From assembly GCF_050003625.1 (NCBI RefSeq), contig NC_134397.1:278188070-278252069 (forward strand): 64,000 bases of DNA, written 5' to 3'. The position numbers and the translations under genes are program-made. Positions 26,252 to 39,100 of this stretch are shown here, one piece after another. Numbering within the stretch: the stretch's first letter is position 1; every line of letters begins with the position of its first letter. Under the pieces are notes generated by a model that made no database searches, had not been told where the DNA came from, and saw nothing but the letters and a program-made list of their open reading frames with translations. This stretch comes from Haematobia irritans. Lineage: Eukaryota > Arthropoda > Insecta > Diptera > Muscidae.

Positions 26252-27198
26252 TTACACGTACCACTCTTTAACATCTTTGGAATCGCGCTTTTTCGTTTTC
26301 ACGAGACCGGGACGATCTTCGCCTTCGCTATGATCCGTCGAATCGTGATAAACACGCTCGACACGCATTGGCTGCGATCGTCCACACATGTCAGCGTTGC
26401 CATTGTTGCGCATGGCAATGCCCGAGTGAGAACGTGAACGTGCGTCCTGCGTCGATGATTGCAGATGATTGCTAGACGATTGTTGTCGCTGCTGATGGTA
26501 CGAGCCATTGGTGCTCGTATTGCCCAGAAGTGAGGCATTAGGATTGTGTGTACCATAAATAGTTTTTTCACCAGCAGTTTTATAGTTACGATCCCCATTG
26601 GATTTTAACCATAAAACCAGTAAAATAACTAAAATTACAGCGATCAGGATACCGGCTACAATACCGATGATCATGGCTGTACGCTCCTCCTCAATGGAAT
26701 TGATGCGACCTCCTTTGCCCTTGGGTCGATAGTTGTTATTGCCATAGGGTGGTGTTTGTGGTGGCAGAGGGAAATAGGGTAGACCTCCCTCAGTATCATG
26801 GATGGGCGGTGGCGGAGGAGGTGGTAGACGATCCTCGGGTATCTGTGGGTATACCATATTGGAATTTTCACTTTTATCATCCGACTTAAAGACATGCACA
26901 ACATCATATGTGGTCGTATCTCTTTCGGTGGCTGTCGTTCGTATTTCGGGGGTGGGTGTAGCTGCCGTTGTAGTGGTGGTTGTTGTGGTCGTTGAAGTTG
27001 TGCTTGTAGTGCTGGTTGTGCGTTGCGTTGAGGTGGTCAAGACAGTTGTAGGTGGCGATGTCTGACTTGTGGTGACCACCGTGCTTAGAGCGGTTGTTTG
27101 TTGTGGCGTTGTCTGACTAATTGTGGTTGTTGTCTGTTGTTCTGTAGTTGAATCTTGTCGTCGCGTTACGCTATCAGTGGTCACTTCACTGTGGCTTT
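26252..27198 (-). CDS. Nrx-1: Nrx-1 terminal exon: Thr-rich stalk, membrane helix, cytoplasmic tail
   Basis: 947-nt last coding exon; acceptor GTTGCAG, phase 1, stop TAA at 26254-26252. It opens ESHSEVTTDS and runs through about 75 residues that are mostly Thr/Ser, a probable O-glycosylated mucin-like stalk that includes a run of nine Thr. A seven-Pro run and a Pro/Gly/Asn segment follow. Then come the RINSIEEERTA juxtamembrane segment, one hydrophobic helix (MIIGIVAGILIAVILVILLV) and a Ser/Asn/Gln-rich tail. The tail has the membrane-proximal NYKTAGE segment expected for protein 4.1-type binding and ends RRD-like basic residues plus KDVKEWYV, a class II PDZ ligand. Confidence 0.97.
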
Positions 27199-30100
27199 CT
27201 GCAACGGGTAAAAAGAGTATTTTGTTATTATTGGGGGTTTCACAGAGGCGATTAATGAATATTGACGTCTTATGTAATTTTTGTATATAATAAAGAGATA
27301 AATTCGGAAAACTAGCAACTGACTTTGGCTGTGTCTCTTTATACTAAGCAAATTTTTAGTTTTCGCAAAACAATATGATTAAATACCACGATATGCTTAC
27401 TTGTTTACAAAAATTTTGATATTCTTTTATTTTGATTGGCATTTTTGGAACCACTAAGTGGACTCCTAACGAAAAAGTTTATGTAAAGTTCCGAAAACGT
27501 CAATGAAACCATGCCCTGTGCAAATTTTCGACATTAAGGCACTTACACCTAGATCTTAGACTTTTCGAGTGACAGCTAAATCTACACGGTAGTATTACAA
27601 AACACGCACTCCGTTCATTTTTCCATTTATTGTTGTTCATTGCCAATATTCTTGTATTGATCTAATTGCATTTTCTTCTTATTTTCGTTTTGTTATCGCA
27701 GGTCAGTTACACACTTGATTGTGACTGAGTTGTATACATTTAGTTGGTGACACTTTCCATTGGTATCGACATCCAGTTGGGAATGTTTGGTTTGCAAACC
27801 ATACAATTTTTTTTTTTGGTTTGCAAAAAAAAAATTTAGCTCAAATATGTATTAGGCCTTTACCGACTTTTTTAATTCTGCATTTGTATTTTTAGTGCCG
27901 GTAAATTCGGGTGGACACATAATTTCAATAGAAAGAATCCTGAATCCTATTCAGGAATTCTGTTTTGTAATCTTTCTCTTTTTCCTCCATCTGAGACATC
28001 TTTTGAAGTCAGATAGATGACCATCCCTACATTGGCGATACACCTTCGAAAAATACCATGCTCCTGCATCGTTTTTGAGGAGATCATATACTTTCTTCTT
28101 CTGCTAAACTAGCAACCTACGAATATCGACCAATCAATATTTTATCAAAAACAAAAAGAAATTAAAAAGCTAAGCTAACAACATTTTGTAATTATTCAAT
28201 TCGATTAATGTCAAAATCGATTCAAACTGGCAGATTGGTTGTTTATAACGGCCAAATTCAAAATTCTCTGCAGTTTTGTTTTGATTTGATTTTTATAAAG
28301 GGTGATTCTTTTGAGGTTAGGATTTTCATGCATTAGTATTTGACAGATCACGTGGGATTTCAGACATGGTGTCAAAGAGAAAGATGCTCAGTATGCTTTG
28401 ACATTTCATCATGAATAGACTTACTAACGAGCAACGCTTGCAAATCATTGAATTTTATTACCAAAATCAGTGTTCGGTTCGAAATGTGTTTCGCGCTTTA
28501 CGTCCGATTTATGGTCTACATAATCGACCAAGTGAGCAAACAATTAATGCGATTGTGACCAAGTTTCGCACTCAGTTTACTTTATTGGACATTAAACCAA
28601 CCACACGAATGCGTACAGTGCGTACAGAAGAGAATATTGCGTCTGTTTCTGAGAGTGTTGCTGAAGACCGTGAAATGTCGATGAATGAAATGTCGCAGCA
28701 ATTGGGTTTGTGTTATTCGACCACATGGAAGATTTTACGCAAAGATCTTGGTGTAAAACCGTATAAAATACAGCTCGTGCAAGAACTGAAGCCGAACGAT
28801 CTGCCACAACGTCGAATTTTCAGTGAATGGGCCCTAGAAAAGTTGGCAGAAAATCCGCTTTTTTATCGACAAATTTTGTTCAGCGATGAGGCTCATTTCT
28901 GGTTGAATGGCTACGTAAATAAGCAAAATTTCCGCATTTGGAGTGAAGAGCAACCAGAAGCCGTTCAAGAACTGCCCATGCATCCCGAAAAATGCACTGT
29001 TTGGTGTGGTTTGTACGCTGGTGGAATCATTGGACCGTATTTTTTCAAAGATGCTGTTGGACGCAACGTTACGGTGAATGGCGATCGCTATCGTTCGATG
29101 CTAACAAACTTTTTGTTGCCAAAAATGGAAGAACTGAACTTGGTTGACATGTGGTTTCAACAAGATGGCGCTACATGCCACACAGCTCGCGATTCTATGG
29201 CCATTTTGAGGGAAAACTTCGGAGAACAATTCATCTCAAGAAATGGACCGGTAAGTTGGCTACCAAGATCATGCGATTTGACGCCTTTAGACTATTTTTT
29301 GTGGGGCTACGTCAAGTCTAAAGTCTACAGAAATAAGCCAGCAACTATTCCAGCTTTGGAAGACAACATTTCCGAAGAAATTCGGGCTATTCCGGCCGAA
29401 ATGCTCGAAAAAGTTGCCCAAAATTGGACTTTCCGAATGGACCACCTAAGACGCAGCCGCGGTCAACATTTAAATGAAATTATCTTCAAAAAGTAAATGT
29501 CATGGACCAATCTAACGTTTCAAATAAAGAACCGATGAGATTTTGCAAATTTTATGCGTTTTTTTTTTTTTAAAAAGTTATCAAGCTCTTAACAAATCAC
29601 CCTTTATATTTCAATAACAAGTTTCCATTTGAACGAGGTCATCGCTTTATACCCACCATAAACAAATATTAGCATATTTAAAGAAATTCGTTATAATTTT
29701 TTTGTTAAACACACAGATGTACTTGAATGAAAAAACATATTTTCTAAGGTTATATAAAGGGAATGGAGAATCCACCTCCAGGTCGAAGCTATAAATCGAA
29801 AGCGTCTACATTTTACAAATATACAAATATTATAGTATTCGGCAGTGTAGTTTAGAATAGCGCAATTTATCTTTAAATCATCGATACGCTTAGCATTTTA
29901 GAAGATCTTTGTTAGGCGAAATTGGAAAAAAATATTCATGTTACATATATATCATAATTTGAGAGTTAGCGTTACGGTGAACCTTACGCGGTCGGTTAAA
30001 TCCAGCGACACAACACGTTACGGCGACAAATCTGCTAGTATAAAGCCATGTCCGCGTGTCCGTCCATGTGGAACGTTTTGGCATAAAATCAAACGAACAT

Positions 30101-33100
30101 TGATTTTTTCCATTTTTAGAATTATATAACTCTAAACCAGAATTGTGAAATAAAAACTTTGAAGATTTTTGCTTCCATTCGATGGAACTCTAGGCAAGAA
30201 GTAATTTGTAACTTATCAAACATTTGCTCACATTATTAAGTGGATATCTTCAAGAAGCATTCTTTTGTTCATATACATGGATTTTTAAGGTGGAATTACA
30301 TACAATGCGTTAATGCGTCCGTTGATTGAAGAGTTGAATTTTCTCTTTGAAAACAACAGTTTTGTTAGAGTGCTTCAAACTGAAAAAATCAACCCTTCCA
30401 TCAACGCACGGATTAACGCATGACATGTAATTAAATCTTTACGAAAATTTCCTTCTTTCTTTTTTTATAAAACAAATAACTTCAGAAATTGGGTTTCGTC
30501 TATCTTTATTGCTTTTTTAACCTTCTTCTTATTTTTCCCATGTTGCGGCAATACATAACCAATACGCGAATCTCTGACGTATGGTTTATTCGACCGTATA
30601 AGGCCCTCTTTATAAAGAAGATTTTTTTTGATTAATTCCCTGTGAGGTACTATTTTTCAACAATTTACTAAAGATAATTTCAAATATGAATTATGTAAAT
30701 ACAGTTTTTTTCCAGATTCATGGTAACAATAATCTTCTTAAAAGATCAAATATTATCCTCTCTTGCTCACATTTTATAAACTTTATGAGACTTTCGAAAA
30801 ATGTTTAGCTTATTTTTGGAGGATGGATTACGAAAATTTAAATGAGTGGTAATTTTTTGATGACATCTGTGTCGAAGATTTTCTGCACTGGATTTTATTA
30901 GTTCATTTAATAACGTAAAGCTATCTTAAGTTAAAACGACATGTTTTCAATTAAATTTAAATTTCATTTGTTAATAAGCCTTATAAAGTACATAAATACA
31001 TTTCTTTTATACATAGTGGGAGATTACATATATATTTATATGATTTTATCATAGGAGATATTTACAAAATATTAACATAATAAAAAAAACAACAAATATT
31101 TTTAAATGTATAGAGTTTAGCTTATAATAGTGAGAGTAATAGAAATATTTGCGGACCTTATAGGAAAATGTTCAAATAGCTTAAGAGATCATAGAATTTT
31201 GAATTGAATTTTTTTATTTTTAATTCTTTTAGTTTTAATTCGGTAATATTTATTACGTAGAACATAGTGTGAATTCTGAACTTTTTGAAAGACCACACCA
31301 AACCAGAAATGGGGAGTAGCTAAAACTTCGAAATTCTCAAAATATGGGTGGACTTAAACTGAATTATATTGAAACAAAAAATAAAAGTGGATATGAAACA
31401 GGGCATACCTTAGCAACTCTAAACTTGAGTGAACGCGTTAAAAATGCGCTCCCATTAATTATAAAAAAATTCATGATATTCTGACAGACTGGTGGAAGAT
31501 CATCTTTCATATAAAGTAATGAGAATTTAGTCGTATCGACATGTATTAAAAACTATGTAAAGAAGCCCGGCAAAGAAAGGAAAGTTAAATTATTCGCTAC
31601 ACCAAGAGAGAAGATTAGGCATGGCTGAATAAAGAGGTTGAAACACGATTACAAAAACAAAAAATTCAATATGTTGTTTACAATTTTAAGAAGTCAAAAT
31701 CAGCTGATAAAAGAATAGTATGGCATTGGTAAAAGTGGCAATTATTTATTCTTTCAATTGTCCTGAAAAAAATAATTCAAACCCAGAGAAAAGTGAAGAT
31801 TCATTTCAATTCATTTAATTGTGTTACCTACGAGTGATTTTAAAGTGGATAATTCATCCGAGGGACGCCGATATGAGACAAATAAGACAATAATACCCAC
31901 CAAAGTTAAGAATGGAATTCAGTCAAATGGCTCGTCGCCAGCTATTAACAAAAACAGTTCATGATGCACTTTAAAAACTGATGTGCGTGGTATTTTGGGA
32001 CTGGAATATGTTATCAAGATACAAAAGTCATTTTTGAACATGAATGCGTGAGTTGGTTTTAGATGCATTTGCTATGCAGTGTCATTTGGAGAGCTGCAAT
32101 CAACATAAACATATGATTTTGACATCTTAAAATTTTGTGGATATAAAAAAAAATTGTAATCATATGGGCCCATGATTTAACCTTCTTGTTCAGCCATGAG
32201 ATCAGGTGAGAGCTGTCACATGCAAGCTGTGTTTAATATCGAGAGACAACAGCTGTTCGGTACGAATTTTACAGTAGAGCCTAAAACTACACATATAAAT
32301 GGAAATACCTATGGAAATGGCAGCAGGAATTATAAATGGAACTTCTCCACTATTCCCAAATAATTCTCTCGGTAATATATCTGTTACAGATTTACTTAGT
32401 TTAATGGAAACAACCATTGGAAATCTATTAGATGGAGCTGTTAAAAGATTACCGACAAAAGAAGATGTAATTGAAATAAAAGAGAAAATTATTAGTATGA
32501 AACAGAGAAATTGTTAAGTTATCAATTGAAAACCACAACTTGAAATCTTAGTTAATAAAATTGAAGAAAGAAAGAGAAAAGGATCACCGACACTTGATGT
32601 ATTTGGAAGCTAACTTGAAAGCATTTTTATATCAATAGATTTGCGATCATAGCCGATTCGTTAATATGCGCCTCCAAGAGTTATCATTAAGGACTATCTT
32701 GTGCGAATTTGATGGCAATACTATCAAGATATCCCCATAAATTTTTCATATTTTAGATTTTGGACAAGTGGACTTTTCAACATTTCAAAAAGCGAAATTC
32801 ACACATTTTTCTTTGACCCAATAATAAATACCGATTTTATTTCTCACACATATAATTTTTGAGATCATTCAATAATCATTTAAAAATTAAAATTAGATAT
32901 ATAGAAATATATAATATCAAAATGCAACATATTTGAGTGTCACATATATTGTTCCTAAATAGACCGCTTTTATAGATTTCGATATGATACCAGTGTATGC
33001 TAAGTCGGCTTATTCAATCCTCAATTATTGAGAAGAAATTCAATCGAATTTTACCAAACTTAACTCTCTTCAAAACTTATGATTGTCGACTTGACATATT

Positions 33101-36100
33101 AGGATAACATATTGGACACCATTTACATACAAGAAAGATAAGGAAAGATGCGTAGGATTATATATGTGTAAAAAATACATGACATATTTCTATTCATAGC
33201 TAAATTGTATTTTTTGTTTCTAACTTTCTCTGTGTCCATCAGGTTTTGCTACATCTGGTGCTGTATATTGGACATCCGCGTTACAATTGAGGGATGCCAT
33301 AATCATTTTCAAGGTATGTTTGCCTATCTATGTTGGTTTCTAATACTAGCTTCCATCTAAATTGTCTGAAGGAAAAAGGTACATATGTATTTACGCGTCT
33401 TATTCGATTCCTGTACTTGATTTTTGTACTTCTATATATTAGCTTTGTTTTTTGGGATATATCTGTTTTGTCTTTATCTTGTTCTTTTAACTTTAACACT
33501 AAAACCTTTGGAAGTATAATGGAATAATTTTGTTTACATATGAGGGGTTCAAATCAAAGCATTCGAGACAAAAACCACTGCATAACATAGAATAGAGCAT
33601 CGACAAACTGGTCGGATTTCTATTCTTTATCAATCCATACACTGAAAAAGATATTATCGTGAGGAAAAGTCCATTCAAAATGTATATTTAAAAACTATGA
33701 TATAATATAAGTAGTAAATATAAATTAAAATAGAAAACAAGTTTGTACTGAAGGAGTCAACAAGTATTGACGAAACGTTGGGATAAAACTGCGAATTTCA
33801 TCATGAATCAATGTATTTAGGTCCAATTATCTAAATAAAACATAAAAGGAAAAATGTCATGCCTTTAAAATCCGAGAGCGAGATTTGCATAGAATCATAG
33901 AAGACACATTTCTCCGATATAAAGATTTTTTCCCTATCCATAAGTCGATACGCTTCTCAATGAAGCTGTTTTGCCTTTAGAGATAAGTGATTTGACGTAA
34001 AAATGTGTATCTTTACACGAAAGAAAATTTTGTTGGACTATGATCAATTTGGCTTTAAGAAATCTGGAAAATGCTTCAAAATTATTAAAATCGTTCTTAA
34101 ATTTGTAGACTTTTTGTATCTTGACTACAAAGCTAAAAAGCGCACAAATATTGTGAGTGTCTTTTAACATTTTATTCGTTTTTTACTTCAAGTATAACAT
34201 AATTTCTTCTTTTAAAGAATATTTGTTACCGAAACAAAAGCTTTCAAAAATTTTAGAATAGCAATATCTTCTTTTAGTGTGGAGATATTCCACTTGGTGT
34301 AAGCACTCCTTCAGGCAAATTAAAATGCACTAAGATTCTGGATCCAATACCCTGTGAAGTTTACAGCTGGTTATACCATATATGTACTCGAAACTTTGAT
34401 TTGACCTCTGTGTATGTAAAAATGTATAACTATTTTAATATTTCATTATCATTATTTTTTACTTTTTTAATCTTTACCACATAAATAGAATAATGTTTTT
34501 AATTGATGTAAATATATTAGAGCTACCTACATTTTGTTATTTTTTTAATTTATAATATAAATATGATGATTATATTAATAAGATATATGAATATGACCGT
34601 AATTGATCTACATATATAACAATGTATAATCAAATAAAAAGTATTAATAGTTTGCTCATTTATTTGAAGAAACATATATAATGAACATTTTGTAAAACCA
34701 ATAAATGCTTCTAATTTTTAAATGATCACAAAAAGCCAACTGTGACATCAAATATTTTCTACGCCAGCCCAGTTCTTACCTATAAGTGTTTTCACAACAA
34801 ACACAGTAGTAAAATACAATACAATTTAGAACATTTTTGAAGATTTAATTTGAAAAAAAAAATAAACTTTTCATTACGAGACTTCGAATTAAATGAGCAA
34901 TTCTTGTTTTTTTCTGAACTGATTAATCCAAGGAACTTTAACTTTATTGCTTGTAGAGAGACATCTCTCATTTATACATACATACGTAATATGTGTATGT
35001 ATGTAGTTTATGTTTGATGATAACATTATTGTACTCATACTTGGCTAATACTCATATCGTGTATTATATACAAGTTATTCAATAGGCAAATGCAAACACC
35101 CCCAAACATAGTCACAAAATCACTTAAGGCTATGTGTGTTTGTATGTAGGTAGGAAGGTCTGTCTGAGTCTCTGCCCATTATGTAGATGTTTTTGTTTTT
35201 TTTCATGATTTGATCTTAAATGTTAATCGTTGCATTTCTTTCGTTTTCTGTTGTTTTTGTTCAATATTATAGTTGTTGTTCTTGTTGTTGGTGTATACAT
35301 CATTATTTAATGTTATCTAGTTTATCTCCTTTTTAAATGGTTTCCTCTGTCTTATGATAATAGGCTAAGATAATACTTTTTTGGTTTAGTTTGGTTTGAA
35401 TACACTTAGGACATTAACGTTGAATTTAAAACAAAAGCATATATGGTGATGGTGGTGGTGGTGGTTGTTGTTGTTGTTCTCTATTAGTTGACTGGCTATC
35501 ACAATTTTCCCCAACTCTGACACGGACAGGAAGTGGCTGTGGTTTCTCAGTTTCTATTATTTTGGTGTTTTGTATGTGGTAGTGGTGTATTTTGATCTAA
35601 GAAGAGAGGGCTTTTTATGATTCATTGCATTCCTGTCTACTCATGTGCTATTGAGATTGGTTAATTTGTTTGGCTTTAAATTTTATGTTAGGCTTGCCAT
35701 GATTATTACTGAGACAGCCGGTGCACAATCACAGTCACTAGGATTATTATGAAGCACAGTTTTAGTTCTGAAAGAGATAAGTCCAACTGTTTAAATGCTT
35801 TGCAAAATGTAGTTTTTGTTTATAGCATTTTTGATTTGAGAATGTCCATGGCTGGCATGAATGAACGAGAAATTGAGAGAGAGAGATAGAAAGAGAGCGA
35901 TAATGCCATGATTGAGATGAAAGAAGCAGTTGGGAGATGTTTTCTTGCATGGGGATTTTGGGATATTAGAGAGAATTCAAACTACTATGTTCTCGGAGCA
36001 ATGATGATTTTTTTACAGCTTCGAATCGAGAAGAAGCCAGAAGAAGCCACTGAAGCAAATACATTTGATATAAAATGTACACCACTTTTCACCATACTTC

Positions 36101-39100
36101 TTAGAAACGTATTTACAAGTCATGCGAAATATATATTTGGTATTGTGCCAGTTGTTCAGACCAATATGCCACATTGTAATAAAGATTCGTAATGACAGAG
36201 ATGTCGTGTTGCAAACTACTGAATTAGTTTTTTTATTTTGTTTTATTTTATTTCTCTATCGTTTCCATTTTCCTTTCTGCAAATGTTGGCGGAAAATAGT
36301 CGTTACTTTCATGTTTTTCAGAATATAAAAAATAAAATTATTGATTACTTAAAATAGGGTGACAATTTTGTTCACCACCTATCACCATTATGATGTTTTA
36401 AATTTTAATCGATCATTTATGAAAACAATTTTTATATATATTATTTATTTATGATCTATTGCCGACAAATACTTTGTGGAAAATTTTGACTTTTTTGATT
36501 TTTATGATTTTAATACTTTGTCATCGCATTCAACTCTGTCAACTTAAATAAATACATACATATTTATATCTATACAATATTTAAATATGTTTACCAATTA
36601 AAATTGAAACATGATCAAAATGGGCGAATGAGAAAAATAAAATAATAATGGTTGAAATGAGCAAAACATTATTTAAATTATGTAAGTTACGCTATATACA
36701 ATTGTGGCATACCAAAATTACTACAAAGCGTATTGATTTTTCTGGTATGCAAAAATATAAAAATTTTGTCTAAGCACATACAATTTTATACAACGAGTTC
36801 AATTAAAAATTACATAAGAACAAATATTCAAGACATAGTGTCATATTATTTTGTATTTCTTTCCCTAACATAAAAATTATATTTTCTTGTATGGAATAAC
36901 ATTCTTAGGATTAGGGTGTTTTGGTAATTCACATATAATTTTTTAAAAACAAATACTGCCAATTAGACTATTCAAAGCTTCCGGTATTGAGCCATTTATG
37001 TGTTTCTAATTATTTTTAATAAAACTAATTAATAAAACACAAAATTAAGTATCAAATCAGAGAAGCATTTACCATTTTTATGAACAGATTTGACATTTGG
37101 GTTTCCTCTATTATTTCAGTCAGATATATCTGGCAGCAGTTTACACACTCACTTTTATATTTTCAGAAATTCATTATTCATTAAATTATTTTGAGACCAA
37201 GACAAAGTCATTAGCTGTCATGGACTTCTAACTGTTTCTTCTCTACTTTATTTTAATGATTATGTACAAATGTATATATGTGTGTGTGTGCGAAAGATGT
37301 CAAATAATGAAATGACACACAAATTAATATAAATTTTTTACAACATTCTATTAAATTAATGTATGTTGTATGTCTAGACTTACCTGCACCCTTTGCTGTG
37401 CTTGTTGAAGTGAACTGCTCCGTAGTCTCACCATAATCTCCCGACCCGTGTATACAGTCCTCGTCATCACAAGCTCGTTCTGTACCATTTGTCTTGTCCG
37501 TACTGACATTCTGGGGCATAGTTGTCTGTTTGGTCGGTGGCACATAGACTGGGGTAATGAGATCATCCCCGCTTGATTCAAAAGGTGGTGTACACTCATC
37601 TTCGTCATCGTCGCGACATCCAGAACCGGCACCGGAAAAGATCAAGTCATCAATAGCCCCTGGATAACCACTAGCCGGTGTCTGCTTGGGGAAGAGAACG
37701 TGAAGTAATAGGATACACATTAAACTAAGCTCAAAGAGTTGATATGTCATCAACTGTTTTTGGTATTGTACTGATACTGAATACTTGTTGGTTATGTATA
37801 GACATGTATGTAGATAATACGTATATTTTGTATGTGTGCATGTAATTGTAGTAATATTGAATGTATTCATGAATGCGAATGTGCTTTACATAGGTATTAC
37901 TAATATACATATGCATATGTACGAATGTGCGATGTATAAACGAGGATCGTATGATAAATAGGTATAGGCTTATAAAAAAAAGAAATAAGGAAAACCCAAA
38001 GACGTTCGAAGCCTTTCGTAAGTTAGAATATACCCAAACCTAAACAAATCTAACCTGGCTAACACCAGTTTTGTGTTTCATTTCAAATCTTAATTAAGTT
38101 AAATTAAAAAATTAATTCATTCAAGAAATTTTTACTTGAACCAAAGATCAATCATAAAATACATTGTAGATGATTGATATTATAAATAGGTCACTATGAT
38201 TGAAGTTATATCATAAATATTATATTATATTAATATTAATTCTTATATATTTACGATGGATTTGATACCTAATAGGTATATGGTTATGTTAGCCAAATTC
38301 GTGTAACATATAGAGTTACATTTATAGATGATGCTTTGAATCTTAAAAATCAGTATAAGGAATTTTTAAGATGACCCACATAAGCGTAGGGAGGCCTCTG
38401 GGGAGGGGGCTTAGACCCCCCCCAGAAAAAATTTAGCCCCCTCAGAATTTGAAAACCTATAATTTATAACCAAAAAACAGATGTTTTTTGGTTATAAATT
38501 CAGCTGTTTGTTTCCATTTTAGTCGATCGACAGAGCTCATTCGACATACAGAAACAGGCTGTAAAGCTCCTTTATTATATTGTTTAGTCTGGTTTAGTCA
38601 TCTTAATTAAAAAATAGTAATTGGTATTAAAACTATTCATTCATAAATTAATATCTTAATAATGCAGCAAAAAAGCGTCGCCAAAAAAGAAGTGAAAATG
38701 TTCTTTTTGGGTCCGGAAGTTGTGCAAAATTGGCGGAGAAGCGATGAGTGTAATAGGAACTCGTCATAGAAAGAATGTCCACTGTTTCAATAGCCGTTGC
38801 AATAAATTTGCATCACTTCTTACGGTGTGATCCGAATTCAGAGTTTTGAATGTGAATTAAAAAATTGTGTTATATTTTCCCAAATAAATAATTTTTATTT
38901 ATTCGTTTTTTATTTGATTTTTGGTCTACCTTTTGTTAGAATTATATAAACATTTATAAAGACCTCGAGCTTCAAGAAACATTAATTTGTAATAATTTTT
39001 ATATTTTTTATGTTTTTAATGCATTCTAACGCTTGTTTGAATATTTTCAAAAATGATCGATTTTTCTATAATGGATTTAGCATTTTTGTGGCAAAATTTG

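Larger units (their letters stand above)
27199..37383 (-). other. Nrx-1 intron of 10.2 kb
   Basis: Phase-1 GT-AG intron between the stalk exon and the terminal exon. Besides the DD41D element, it holds a MITE (about 30288-30437), a LINE ORF1 relic (32290-32640), a repeat of the CACTGAAAAA family (33639-34281) and simple repeats, for example GGT/GTT triplets at 35449-35480. I see no host exon or ncRNA gene in it. Confidence 0.7.

Noticed and set aside
26299..27065. Long plus- and minus-strand ORFs over the Nrx-1 terminal exon
   Set aside because: Val-, Gly- or Arg-rich translations of the same Thr/Pro triplet repeats in wrong frames.
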